Shown: positions 31,723 to 44,831 of the stretch, in pieces | How positions within the stretch are numbered: position 1 is the first letter of the stretch | Layout: the number at the start of each line of letters is the position of its first letter | From: Meconema thalassinum | Taxonomy: Eukaryota; Arthropoda; Insecta; Orthoptera; Tettigoniidae | DNA: 64,000 nucleotides | Assembly (NCBI GenBank): GCA_946902985.2 | Contig: OX336392.1 | Coordinates: 22,170,716 to 22,234,715, forward strand | Direction of reading: 5' to 3' | Notes under the pieces: generated by a model | The model's input: only the letters and a program-made list of their open reading frames with translations | Told to the model about the DNA's origin: nothing | The model's database searches: none | Position numbers and translations under genes: made by a program

Positions 31723-34700
31723 TAAAGTTTAAATAATGCCTATGTAAACGAAAGTATTACGACGAGATGCGTCGTAAACAAATGCTTATTACCAAAGCTA
31801 ATGATAGTTTGACCACTGACTATCAAAAAAAAAGGCATTGCATAAACACTCTTATGTCTAATAAGGAAACAATGGGATAAATACACTTGGGAATAAAGTA
31901 AACACTCTTATGCTAGCCTACCTTCGCGAATTGACGTACTGTTTGTAGTCAATCGTCATCTCAGGCATGTAAGTTACGTTGGCAAAGCGCAATTACAATT
32001 GCGTCTTACAAGCTTTAGAACATGCGGGCCGCAAGTTACTGACTATCAGTCCCGGAGATCCAATGTCGTCGATACAAGTAGTGTCAGCTCATTTAATGTC
32101 ATTTCCCCATGGAAATGGATTGAAGTCACAGTGTCACTAACAACGAGCAAATGGTTGCAAAATTATAGCTGTAAATTATTTATAATAATTAATTAATCCA
32201 TTGGTTTAGGATAATTATGCTCTTGATTTACGTCGTAGGTTTAAATGATGTTTATTTAGTTGTATTAATGACACCAGTCGTAGGCTGCAATAGGTGATCT
32301 CACTGGAGATTCACTCAAATACTTTGATTTCAACAAGTCATACAATAACACAGGTTAGCGCGTCTTACACCAACTGCGCGCGGTGCATCGGTCATCTTAG
32401 CCTCAGCTCAAGATCGCCGGAATAAACCAAGAGTAATGCGGACATTCATTCCGTCCTGCCAAATACCAAATAATGTGTTCACGGACACAACAATTACACT
32501 GGTTAGCCTAATTTATACAAAGCTGGGTCAATTAACATGATATTTTAAACCTTTCTACAACACGCCAGATGAAGCAAAGTCATCGGCTCAAACATTTAAG
32601 GAATTCGCATAGACGTGCGTTCCGTTACTCATAATAATAACAGGTGTTGACAGCTCCCAAAGCTGCTCTCAAAGCAAGGTTATTAATACCTGTGACCTTC
32701 AAGATTCCTAGGCTTGTGACATAAATTAGCACACAAAAAAGTCAATAAAGTCGTCTCTCTCTTGTTTCTCGGGTAAACCGGTCGTCAGCTGTGCGCGCAA
32801 GCAAGTCTCATCGCTTTGCGTTGCAGTTCATAGCATAGCAAAGAATCGTGCTTATAAAATGATCATTTATAATCTTGTAGGCGCACGAAATAAAGTCCTG
32901 TAGTGCTCTACAGATTATCTAACAATGTCTCATCACTTCCCAAATAGTGTTTCCTGGGATTACATTCCCTTCAAAAAATATAATGTAGCATCATGTTCAA
33001 AGAGTAGAAATTGTAAGACATAACACTCGTGCATTCTAACTGCACTGATATCCGAAGATATGTCACTCGTTCAATGTTCATGTAGGATTTGATAAGTGTG
33101 GTTTGGCATTCTCCACAACAAAATTAAACATCTCACCTCTTCTGTGATGTTTTAAATTGATACGAGATCAGTTAGCTCCTCAGCCTAACCGTATATGGGT
33201 TCGTTCCTCTCGAACTTCACGTGGTAAATAGTACTGACAAAAATGATAAATAAATAGTACAAAAACGTTACGGCAACGGTCGGCTGAAAAATGATACGGG
33301 AATAAGCTCTCCAAATTAAATAAGGGACCTAACTGTGGGGTGTCACGTAACTCTCACAGAAGTCTACATCTCCTGTAGTTAAAGATGTCATTTACTTTGA
33401 CATAAAATACTCTGAAATACAAGAGAATCGCACCGGCCGTATAGTACACGGTCTTGTGGTGTCTAACAGAAATATTGCCCCAGTACTAAAGAAAGAAAAT
33501 ACATACATTTCCTACCTAAGTGGTCAAATATCGTTGCGTTTCGGCACAAAAATAATTGCAATCACTACTACCTCAACCTGGACAAACTTCGTACAAGGTT
33601 TACATGACTCATGGTTACTTTATGTGGTAGATCACCTTCCAGAACTCCCATTGGAAGGAGTTAAATGCTTCCAAGGTTCCAAGCATTTTTAAAATGGGTA
33701 AGGCTATGGATTAAAGCCTGTCCTCGTGGTCCTCTGTTAGCAAACCGTATATGGTTTGTACGTAGTAGTGTCGGCTGGACAATTCCATGGTGTTGGCGTA
33801 TTTCGTTGGTGTTACCCTCGTATGGTAGATTACACCTTCATGATGATCTCACAATAGAGTCGCAGAAATATATACACGTGGTGCGTAATGGTAATCATGG
33901 TGGTCAAAAAATATTCACTGATTCTAATACAGAATAGGATAAAAATGCTCACTGGCTCTAATATTTGCAGGTTATTCAAATGCTCTGCTTTACCTGCCAC
34001 AGATTCTACTTTACCAGCACATGGTAAATCACTCACAGATTTTACTAAGTTGAAATCACTAAGAATCTGGACAATCACTGTCGCGTACAAGCGATAATTA
34101 GGTTTATCATAATTCTATTTTATATTAGCACCCACTGGGCTACACGACGTTGTCGTAAGATTAATATTTCACGTCTTAGGAAAATGTTACCATCGTCTGC
34201 CTTCAGACGGTCCTCGTGGTTAGTGAAAAATTGAAGTATTCACACAATCAAATTTATACTTTCACTATTACGTCGCACTGGCTTCACTAAGCCTAAAATA
34301 GTACTGTGTGTCACTTAAATTTTATAAATCAGCTCAATGGCTGCAGATTATTGTCTTCCCAAATGTGGAGTCTTCGTACGCCTATGATGGCCTTCGTCTA
34401 TTAGACGGACAATCGACACAAGCGTCCAGTCTCAACGGACTATCACAACGGTGTGGTTCGTGCATAGCACGGCTTCCTGATTCCAAGGAAGTAGTCTATT
34501 CAAAACAGTGACTACTTTCATAATCCCCCGCATGTCTGCGGTGAAAAATACCTTTACCTAAAATAGATTTGCCATCTCCAAAAGGCATATAAAATGGCAA
34601 ATTAAGCAGAATGAAATATTTCAAGCTCCTGAGATATGTGGCATAAAAATAGTGAGTAATATATCTCTAGGAGGAAAATAAGCTGTCCTCTCCGAAGTCA

Positions 34701-35873
34701 AAATAGTGAATTGTTCATGAGGAAGCTTTAGGGTGTGTTCTATAGATCTAAGCATGTAAAGTAGATATGCTCTCAAAGAAATATTTGTTGCATGAGCCTA
34801 GGCGGGCTCAATATTGAATGTTTTTCTCCCAGTGATATGTTTAGACCAACGAAGTTTCAATTATTGTTAGTAGTCGGAGTTAATATACTGAATTCCTATG
34901 TTGTTTGGAGTGTTTGTTGATGCGATATAGATTCCACATAGTGTGCCCTTTTAGCAAGAAATATGCCAATCACAGTATACCAGCGTAGCTCAATTCGGAA
35001 TTTTCGGGGCAGCGGTAAGTTCCCCCACTCTGTGACTCACATATTTTGGATTAATTAGAGGATACACTTGCAAAATAACAACAAAATCAACTCCTATTTA
35101 AACACATTTAATTCATAAAATTAATGGCGCTACAAACACTTTAACAATTTAATTACTGACCCATAATCATCTACTTGTTCCAAATGAACAAGGAATCACA
35201 AATATAATAAAACAAATATTGTATTCAAACATATGGTTTCCACATAAACCAACAATTCCTACTTAGTCTTACTTCCATAAAGCATCACTATAAGTTTTAT
35301 ATAACTCCGAGCTCTTTTGGCTCCATGCTTTACATAATAATGGTGTCATTCTTGTACACCTCAAATACTATCCTTTATATCTTCTTAATTCTCAAAAACA
35401 AATTTATAATTACATTTAAAATCTATGTTAATTATCTAACTCAATATTTTGGTCATGTCCACACATTCAGTTGTTATCATCTCTCTTTATTTTCACAAAT
35501 ATATTAAGGTAATCAGGAAATCAATTGTGTACCCCAGAGCGTGAAGATACTTGACACAGTCAAAAAACTATAGTTACTCCCGAAACTTAGTTGCCTTCAA
35601 TTAACTCGTGGAATCCTACGTCCATACATCATTACAATAGGGATTGTTATTTATCTCTTATATTTTATAAGACCATTATCATATAAGAAACTACGATCTG
35701 AACAGGCAAACGAAAATATCAATCTACAAGGACCTCGGTTCAACGCCCGGGTCGTTAACAACTTTAAACACTCCTGGTGTATTCATTTCTCTTTACAACA
35801 TCTTACGAGACGGTTTCTGGCCACTCTCACTCTAAGAAAGCTAGACCCTTCAACTCGGGCGCGATTAATGACA

Positions 35874-35892
35874 CGGGGGGGGGGGGGGGGTG
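35874..35892. repeat. Poly-G run
   Basis: About 16 consecutive G on the plus strand between acac and tgacgg. It could fold as a G-quadruplex; length in the genome is likely to vary. Confidence 0.9.
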
Positions 35893-37945
35893 ACGGCGAC
35901 TCCCTGTCTAACCCACGTTAATAGCTTATTTCCAAGGCTTTCAAAACAGACCTTCACATTATATTCAGTTCTGGGGAGAGACCGGCTTTTACATGTACCA
36001 TACTCATTCAAACAACTATTCTTTGGTTCAAAGACCACTTTCGTAACCTTGGCATTTATTAATTATGAGAGGGTCCTCATTGATTGGGAAGATTAATACA
36101 CATTCAACGACGAAGAATGAAGGGGCTTTTATCATAAGAAGATTCTGCATTCGAATCTCTTCACGTGCCTCGGGAACCATTCCCTTACAGAGGACTTATA
36201 CAAAATGCGATTTAAAGTCGGCCGTGGCCCATATGACATACGCTCAACAATACCATATATTAGCTCCCTTTCAAATACATACACAATGCCTCGTGATACT
36301 ACGTCACAAATAGAGGACTTATACAATTATCAATTCACTGCAATCAACTACCCTCCATAAGTAATCTACCAAGTATTTTAACCTCAACGCGTTCCTAGCG
36401 TGACATTTTAATATTATTGGCGCTCTTTTGCGCTATAAGCCGAATTGTCTTCCCAAGAACTGATAAATCTCATTAGTAACAATTCACATTATTTTTATTC
36501 TTATATTAATCTTTTCCGTTGCCGATAAATCGCTCCCTTTTTAAAATATTCCATTGAACATCATATCTTACCCATACATTAAGGCTTTAACGCTCTTATG
36601 TTCACATCAATTTATTTGATCTTTATTTAATATTTCCATATTTATTTATTATTATTACCTTTATTCTTTACACAAGCTCAAAAGCTATTTCTTTCATATC
36701 TCAACTTTACTTTATTTAAATATCTTTCATGATAATTACTGATATTTCGCTTGCTCTTATGACATTTGTTAAATACATTAACATTTTATTCATTTATTTC
36801 CTCTACGGGATTTATTCTTTACATATTTATTTATAATTTCTCAAATTTCTATTATTGTTCAGACCGCGTTCTTGCTTATTCAATATTTATTTATTAAAAC
36901 ACATCCCTTTTACTCAAAAACTCCGGTGGATTTGTACACAACCAATTTCTGACACCAAAATAGAATGAAATTCAGTACTCACATGTTATTAAGATCGTCC
37001 CATGATCTTTATTCTTGTGCGGTGCTTCATTTTGGGCCCACTTTGAACTTTTTACTCCATATTAAAAGAATTCATCTTATGGATAAACACTACTTGACAT
37101 ATATTTAAAACACTTAACATTGACGACATTTTTATACACTGATGTGTCCCTTTTGAACACATAATAAACACTAAAAAGATTAATTTAACACACAATCTTG
37201 ATAATTTTTACACTTCACAATTCTTGATCACTAGGCCGTATTTCTGAGCCTATCACACGTGACCTTCTTAATTTCCCGTTTCCAAGGGTGAAATTTATTC
37301 GATGTCGGCTTCCTATCCTGCAGAATATGAAAGTCTCGAAACATCTACTGTTCCCTGGATATCCAAATTCTTCTACTCCTATCCTGGATGACCGGCTATT
37401 TATCTAGCTTGAACGGCTTCTTTGTAGATCTGTTTATCGATCCTAGCGAAAGTCTATTCGAATCGAGGTCTCCTCAATGACCTATAGATTTTGTTTATAG
37501 CAGCTAGTACTTCTCGATTCTAGTACTTTTAGAATAGTTTGCCTGCTTTCTGGAGATAATGTTTATAGTCTCCTATCTTCTCTATTTGATCGGTTCTAAC
37601 ACTCCTACGTTTCTGGTATACGTTCCGAACCTTATTCTGTTCTTCCCTTTGTGGGTTCTTTAATTTAAATACCAGTTTATCTTTCTGGTAAGGTACTTCC
37701 GTACGTTATGATCTATTCGTTCGTCTGTTTAACGACCTATCGCCTTTAAGTCCGACGTTCACGGCCTGCTCTGACTATATCTTACAAACTTTCACTATAA
37801 CTTGTATACAGTCGGGCCTAAATCCTGTAACTAGGATTTTCCTAATATTTCAATACGGCGATACTTTAAATTTTCTTCTTGACCAATCCTTATGGAGGCA
37901 AGCAAGTCTTTAATACTGCGACGCCTATGGCTATCGGATATTACT

Positions 37946-38218
37946 TCTGCGGTGTAACACAGTATTTCTCCCCTCAAGGAGTACTGGTAACTGTCTTCGG
38001 TGTTACGCAGAGTTACGCCCCAAACGGCTGTCTGAATACTGATGTGCTGTGATGTAGTCTTACGCCCCTCACGGGCTGTCGGAAACTGCTTGCGTAGTAA
38101 CACCCTCACGGGTTGTCAGAATAACTGCATGTGCTGATGATCCAGCGTTACGTCCCCCTGGACGGACTTGTACTGCGTGATGCGTGATTATACCCCTCAC
38201 GGGCTGTTCGAGACTGCA
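37946..38218. repeat. Degenerate minisatellite, about 50-55 bp period
   Basis: Roughly five units built around gttacgcccctcacgggctgt, followed by a gaaactgc or gaatactg segment and then tgtgctg or tgcggtg. Units are diverged (for example gtaacaccctcacgggttgt and attatacccctcacgggct). It is not in an obvious element. Confidence 0.8.
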
Positions 38219-39389
38219 TAATTGGCTTGGTGAAGCCCGAAGCTTTATACTATTTTACTACAAAAAAATAAGACTCTAGCCTTTTCTGTGGTCAACTTCT
38301 AAAATAATGGTGCCACAAATATAAAAATTATACCTTCCGAAAGCTCGTCTTCTCAATGTCAAATAGTCTCATTGCACCTAAGAATCGATCGTGCAATTCG
38401 GAGATATTAATTAATTTCTCGTCCTCAGATGTGTGGGTGTTGCATTTCTTTTGCTCTCTCCCCTCCACACAGGCCTTGGTACTTCCCCCATGACGTCGTC
38501 TTGCGTTGGCAGTTTTTTTCTGCGCAATTATTAAATGGTTTCTCTTTACTGAAAAATCTCTCATTCAAAATGATTCACTGTACTGTACTTGTTTACTCAT
38601 TATTATACTTGTAAACGGGTTAATTTTAATTATTCCTCTCCTGGCGCATAAGCGGTGTTGTCAATTTCCAGCAACGTCAGCTCGAATTCCGATTCAGGCC
38701 TCCTTGTCTAATCGTTGGAAAGTTCCACTCGGTTATTAATACTCGTGACTCACTCCCTTCAGAATGTCAAGAGGGATGATATCATCCTCTCGAACACCTG
38801 GTCCACGTTAGTTGCGCAACCTTATACTGGCCTCCTAGCTTGATCTTTCTTTAAGTTACATTGGAAACTGTACGCTTCTTTGATTTCTTCCTCAAATGCA
38901 TGGATTCGACCATCCATGGACCTGATGGCACATGGGTTCAATAGCCACATGGCCGCCAGTACATCGAGTGCTTACATTAAATAAGAATACAGAAAACGTA
39001 TGAAGATTTAATAAATCGTAATTGTTTTCAGCAAATATGATAAAATGAATATTTTCACACCAAAGAACGACAACTTGAAGATGATTTATTGTGGGAATAT
39101 CTTAAATTGGGTCTCCAAACCTTGAACTAAACTGTATGCGATATACATTCCCCATAGCCATACGACCTACAGTACGTCGTTGTACCGATCTCCGCCACCA
39201 CGCGTACTTATTGTATTGGTCCCATGCCCTTCCGTCCCATCCATTTCCGTCCCTTTTCTAAAATCACTCCCACAAACATGTCCAGCTACCGAGCGCCAAA
39301 AAAAAAAATATCCAGATACCGAGTGGAAAGATGTTACACATAAAAAAAAATATTATGTTGGACGTTCTGCGGAAGAAGATCTACAGTCA

Positions 39390-40896
39390 TTTTTAGCCTA
39401 TTTTCAATTTTGAAAAAATAGGATTATGAGATCACCTTTTGTCCGTGTTTGTGTGCGTGTGTGTGTGATTCGTGTGTGTGCCCCCCCCTAATAAAATCTA
39501 AACGGCTGGAGCGATTTCAATGAATCTCGGTAAGTTCATAGCACTATTCCCGGCGACCCCGACCGTGCCCTTAAAATTTTGTTACAACTCACCAATCCAA
39601 CATGGCGGCTGTGCGAAATATTTCACCAGCTATCAATATCTCCGAAACTATCACCGATATTACCCTGACATTTTGTAAGGTGATAAAGGAAACTACTATA
39701 AGTTCACGTATGTGACCTTTGAAAACCTGGTAACTACAAAACCACCATGGCGGCCAAGCGAATTTGCGACTTTGAAATAGACGTTTCTCGCGATTTAACC
39801 AACCAAACGCAATGATACTTGGTAAAGTATATGTTTATACACATTGTAATGCACCGACATCTAACTTCGTTCAATTGTTTACAAAACTACAAGATGGCGG
39901 ATGTGCGAAATATTTCTCTGTAACTATCAGCGGTATCTCCCTGAAATTTTGTACGGAGATAAAGGGCACTACTGGAAGTCCATCTATAAGACTTTCAAAA
40001 ACCGGTTAACTACAAAACGAACATGGCGGCCAAGCGAATTTGAAAATTTTAAATAGACCTTTCTCGCGATTTAATGTTCCAAACGCAATGAAATCTGGTA
40101 CAGGAAATATTAATACACATTGTAATGCACTGGTATCTAATTTAGTTCAATTATTTACATAACCTCAAGATGGCGGCTGTGCGAATTTTAAAATTAAGTT
40201 TTTATTTCTTGTGATGTAGTCATGCGATCGTAGTGAAAGATTGAATAATGAATCTACGCAATAATTTTTCTTTAATGGTACATGCCTCTATGGCCTATAC
40301 ATTTAACAATCCAACATGGCGACAATCCGATATATTTAGAAGGCTCTGAATATCTACGAATCTATTATAGCAATCAAACTGAATTTTTAGTGTTCATAGG
40401 GGCTATGCACTTAAGTTTACCTATAGGACTTTAAATAACCTGGTGATCACAAATCCAACATGGCGGCGACGCGAAGTTTAAATATTCACAAGGACATTTC
40501 TCGCAATTTAACCATCCGAGTGCAGTGAAACTTGGTACATTAAATCCTTATACGAATGGTAATCCACTGGCATCTAATTTATTTCATTTTTTTTCCATAA
40601 CATCAAGATGGCAGCTGTGCGAAATTTTAAAATCTCCTTGTTACTTCTTGTGTCCTAATTATGCGATTAAAGTTTGAATACTACACGTACACAATAATCT
40701 GAATGTTACAGTACATAACTCTAGGACCTACATATATAAAATCTAACATGGCGACCATCCGAAATATTTAGTCGGTTCTCAATATCTACGAATCTATTAC
40801 AGCAATCAAACTGAAATTTTGTATGTTGATAGTGGCAATTAACATAAGTAGGATATATGAAAATAGGCTGTATAGTTCTTCATGGAACTACTTGTT
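39390..40896 (+). mobile_element. HL-B element copy 1
   Basis: Begins with a hairpin around ttttagcctattttcaa / ttgaaaaaataggatta, then cttatgagatcacctttt-type sequence and a GT-rich microsatellite with a C run (39436-39490). The core alternates phrases such as catggcggc, aagcgaa and atttaaccatcc. It ends tataggctgtatagttcttc, atggaact, acttgtt at 40896. It shares termini, but not the core, with HL-A. Confidence 0.68.
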
Positions 40897-41299
40897 TCCT
40901 TTGTAGTAAATTCGCAGTCAATATTACTATATATTTACAAGACCTGTATATTTGTTGATGTTTAAGTAAACGTTAAGCCACTTGTGGTCAAAAATGTTTA
41001 GGTATATCGCCATATCGATATTTGTATGAAGTATTGAAATTAGTCACTGCATTGCAGCCACGTGACGCGCCATCTATTGAGATACAAAGTAACTGCACAT
41101 AGCGAACTTTTTACATTTCGTGTGAGTGATCTATATAAATCAGTGCATTAGAAAGCCTTCTCACATCAAGAGTGACGCCCAGTGTTGGGGGAGGTCATTC
41201 ACACCGCTATGGAACAACATTTAACGCCGATTTTGACTTCTGCACACAATCAGCTTGGTAATTTCACAACCCCGAATGGACCAGGTACTTCTACATCCC
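40897..41299. other. Sequence with TATA-like box and short frame cut by HL-B
   Basis: A tatataaatcagtg segment lies at about 41131-41144. An ATG at 41209 starts a frame of about 30 codons that ends just after the HL-B copy 2 start. The region could be the 5' end of an interrupted gene or element, but no family is recognisable. Confidence 0.3.
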
Positions 41300-42254
41300 G
41301 TTATTAGCCTACTTTCATTTATGAAGAAATAGGTTTATGAGGTCACCTTTTGACGGTGTGTGTGTGTGTGTCCCTAATAACTTCTAATAGGCAGGAGCGA
41401 TTTCAATGAAACTCGGAAAAGTCATAGTACTATTTTGGCCGACACCGACCATGCCCTTCAAAAACTGTTAACTACTAAACGAACATGGCGGCCAAGCGAA
41501 GTTGAAACATTTAAATAGACTTAACTCGAGATTTAACCATCCGAACGCAATGAAACTTGGTATGACAAATGACTGTACAAATTGCAATGAATTGACATCT
41601 AATTTAGTTCAATTGTTTACATAACCTGAAGATGGCGGCTGTGCGAAATTTTAAAATAATGTTTTATATCTTGTGTTCTAATCGTGCGATCGAAATCAAC
41701 GTTTGAATAATGAACGTACACAACAATCCTCATCTAATAGTACATAACTCTATGGCCTACAAAATCCAACAAGGCGACTATCCGAAATATTTAGACGGTT
41801 CTCAATATCTATTAACCTATGACAGCAATCAAACTGAAATTTTGGATGTGTATAGAGACTATACACATAAGTTCACCTATGGTACGTTCAATAACCTGGT
41901 AAGCACAAATGCAATATGGCGGCGACGCGAAATTTAAATATTCAAATTGACGTTTCTCGCCATTTAACCATCCGAACGCAGTGAAACTTGGTACGTTATA
42001 AGCTTATATAAATTTTAATCCACTGGCATCTAATTAATTTAAATTATTTTTATAACGACAAGATGGTGGCTGTGCGAAATTTTGAAATCTCGTTTTTATT
42101 TCTTGTGTCCTAATCATGTGATTCGAGTGTGAAAAATACACCTACACGATCTTCATGTAATAGTACATAACTCTAAGGCACTACATATATAAAAATCCAA
42201 CATGGCGACAATCCGAAATATTTAGACGGTTCTCAATTTCTACGAATCTATTAC
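41300..42254 (+). mobile_element. HL-B element copy 2, 3'-truncated
   Basis: Begins ttattagcctactttcattt...gaagaaataggtttatgagg with a GT microsatellite. The core repeats catggcggccaagcgaagtt and accatccgaacgcaa phrases. It stops at acgaatctatta without the terminal stem-loop and is followed by unrelated sequence. Confidence 0.65.
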
Positions 42255-42285
42255 GTTTTCTAAGAGTTAGCAGTCACTGCTCTTT

Positions 42286-42286
42286 G

Positions 42287-42333
<47 letters not shown>

Positions 42334-42335
42334 TT
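42286..42335. repeat. (CTTT)n microsatellite
   Basis: About 12 CTTT units, interrupted little. It produces an artefactual Lys/Glu-rich frame on the other strand. Confidence 0.97.
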
Positions 42336-43477
42336 CATTAGTTCTTTTATTTCCCTTCTCGTAGACATCAACAGTGACCCTTCATGTATTCCTGTTTGTT
42401 TGTACTCTTGCTTATTTGTTTGAAAGTCTGTTTCAGATGTGTATTTTCCACATAGCCTCTTCACGCGGTAACCTGTTGAAGCATTGGACCCAGCAATTCC
42501 AAGAATTGATTCAATCCATGGAAGCCCTTGTCGTTATCTCCATGAAGACTTCTATTCTATGAATCAAAATTTATTACGTAGACATTTTTCTGTTCTTATG
42601 TTTCTCACTCTGTATTTGTTCCTTTGTTTCTCCCGCCCCACCCCTTGCTTCTCTGGCTACACGAGTGTCTGGATATCTCTTTCATTACTTCTACGGTGCT
42701 ATAGTGGACAGTCTAGCTCTCTTCTCAGGAGATGCTTTCTTCTCAACCATGCCTTGAATTTTTTAAATAGACGCCATGTCTTAAAGTCTGTGTAACGGCT
42801 AGCCGGGAACCATGAACTAGGCTGCAATTAGAAGATAAGTACCAATCTGAAGTGTTTCAACCACATTTTAAAGGGTTTTAAACAATTCTGGAAGCTTTTA
42901 ATGAACTTTATAGGCAGTGTTGAAATTTTCGCAATATTGTGCAATATTCCAACTGCCCTCCGTGGGAAATTTCGCTGTCAGGCTTAAACTAAAAGTCATG
43001 AAACCTAGTACTTCTTGTTCGAAATAAGGGGGATACCTTCCCTACATCGAGGGAATTTTCCTAAACTCATAACTGTCTGAAAACATAACTTTTCTTCCTG
43101 CGTGGGTTTCCTGCTTGCCCTATTCAACTGTAATTACATCTTTGGAAATTTCCATTCGCAATACTCCAAACTGTAAAAGACTATACTCAGCAATGTTAAA
43201 TTACTGCTAACTTCCAATTTAAATTGAGCTATAAACTGCAATAGTGACATTTCCCTCATGTTCTTCAAAATTGTCAGTGCTACAAAAAGTGTATGTGTGG
43301 CCATCTTCCGCGCCGCGTTTCGTTTGAACCAGTAAAATCAGCCAGACTTTAATTCCCCATTTCCTCTACTCCCAATTTTCCTTTACTAACAATTTAGGGT
43401 AATTTAAACTATTTTCTTGCAATTCAACGAGGCTTAGTCCAAAGAAGCCCCCTCCCATTTTTTTTCAGGCATTACAT
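42336..43477. other. Intergenic, nothing recognised
   Basis: AT-rich, with one plus-strand frame at 42484-42795 lacking recognisable domains. No repeats were identified. Confidence 0.45.
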
Positions 43478-44357
43478 CTCTTAATTTCTGTATAAATTGT
43501 GTGTCTGTGTGTGTGTGTGTGTACTCTGAATGTCTGTCCCCCACTATCAATTCGAACACGGTGAAACCGAATTGAACGAAATTTTGTACAAAGGTAGCAC
43601 TAGCAAAGGGCACCTCAGCGTCATGTTTTATATCGCCGACATCTTGAAGGAAACGTAATGGCGGCCACCCAAATATTAAAAGCTTAAATCAAATTACGAT
43701 CAACTTAATCATCTGATCTCTACCAAATTTTGCAACAACATACCTTTATGTGAGAAGCGTTGTTTGACCAAACGACGAGGTCATCAGCCCATTAGTCTGC
43801 CGATAGCGGTCATGTATGTGTGCAAATCGATTACCCCTATCAATTCAAATACGGTGAATCCGAATTGAACGAAATTTGGTACAGAGGTAGCACTAGCAAA
43901 CAGCACCTCAGTGTCATGTTTTATATCGCCGCCATCTTGACGGAAACGGAATGGCTGCCAACCAAATGTTAAAAGCTTAAATCAAATTACGACCATCTTA
44001 ATTATTTGAACTCTCCCAAATTTTGCAACAACATACCTTTTTGTGGGAAGCATCTTTTGACTGAACTACAAGGTCATCAGCCCAATAGTTTGCAGATAGC
44101 GGCAATGTATGTGTGCAAATCAATTCACCATATCAATTCAAACACGGTGAAACCGAATTGAATGACTTTTTTTTACAGAGGTAGCACTAGCAAAGGACAC
44201 CTCATATTCATGTTTAATATGCATATAACACGTTGTATTTCAACAAGCTACTACAACCAACATTCAATTATACTCCTTGAAAAGGACAAAGAGTTATAAC
44301 AATACCCATGCATTTAGGAGAAAGTAGGCTATATGTTCTTTACTGAACATCTTGTTT
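43478..44357 (+). mobile_element. HL-C element with three 293-bp tandem units
   Basis: A GT-rich stretch and cccccactatcaattc begin it. Units starting tatcaattc lie at 43545, 43838 and 44131, giving two full 293-bp units and a partial third. The 3' end reads aaagtaggctatatgttc, tttact, gaacatcttgtt, ending at 44356. The 3' stem here is atgttc/gaacat, where HL-A and HL-B have agttc/gaact, so both arms have changed together. Confidence 0.65.
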
Positions 44358-44499
44358 AATTATCTAGCTATATTATTTCTTTTGTCTTGGATTCTTTCCT
44401 TTCTGCCTAAAGATCGTTTCCTCTCCCAAACCTTTAGCTTTTTTTTTTTCGAATCATCTTCCCTCCGGTAGTGTCTAAGCCCAGGCTTAACCTACCAAT

Positions 44500-44550
44500 A
44501 AGTAGGATATATAAAAATAGGCTGTATAGTTCTTCACGGAACTACTTGTT
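44500..44550 (+). mobile_element. Solo HL-B 3' end
   Basis: agtaggatat...aaaaataggctgtatagttc, ttcac, ggaactacttgtt matches HL-B 3' termini. No element body is attached on its left. It may be the remains of a separate insertion or a decayed tail next to HL-C. Confidence 0.65.
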
Positions 44551-44801
44551 GATTAGTCGAATTTGTTTTGACATCCCGTAACGATTTGAGATATCGAGGT
44601 AGCGTTGGGGGCTGATCAAAAACCTATGTGTGACTGTCACATACTGTAGACAAGTGACGAGCGCGCTGTAACATTACAAACTAGAGCAAGTAATAGTTAC
44701 CACACATTCTAAATTTTTGTTTGTGTAGAGCAGAGACCGTTTGTCGAGGCCATTGTGGGTTTGTTAGTGACTTGTAGAGCTATTTTGTCTTGTTTATTAA
44801 G
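44551..44801. other. Short unidentified spacer
   Basis: The start (attagtcgaatttgttttg) recalls 28000-28020. No gene or element was identified. Confidence 0.35.
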
Positions 44802-44831
44802 TAGGATTGCCCAAGCCACGAACGCTTTCTA

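Larger units (their letters stand above)
31723..39389. other. 7.7 kb AT-rich stretch without recognised gene or element
   Basis: No coding domain, SINE head or inverted repeat that I could recognise over the whole stretch. The longest frames (33456-33692, 33665-33937, 36065-36313, 37831-38109) carry no family signature. It holds a poly-G run (35876-35891), a pyrimidine-rich AT section (36400-36900) and a degenerate tandem repeat (37946-38218). On the minus strand near 36947-36963 a tggtgtcagaaattggt sequence recalls an LTR-retrotransposon primer-binding site, but I found no matching LTR pair. It may be an old LTR element, a non-coding transcript or unique spacer. Confidence 0.4.

Noticed and set aside
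33456..33937. Plus-strand frames as possible host exons
   Set aside because: No recognisable domain, no convincing splice context, and composition like the surrounding spacer.
36947..36963. LTR-retrotransposon primer-binding site on the minus strand
   Set aside because: No LTR pair and no gag or pol fragment was recognised in the surrounding 7 kb; kept only as a note in the regional entry.
42267..42464. Lys/Glu-rich minus-strand frame
   Set aside because: Most of its C-terminus is the antisense of the (CTTT)n run.
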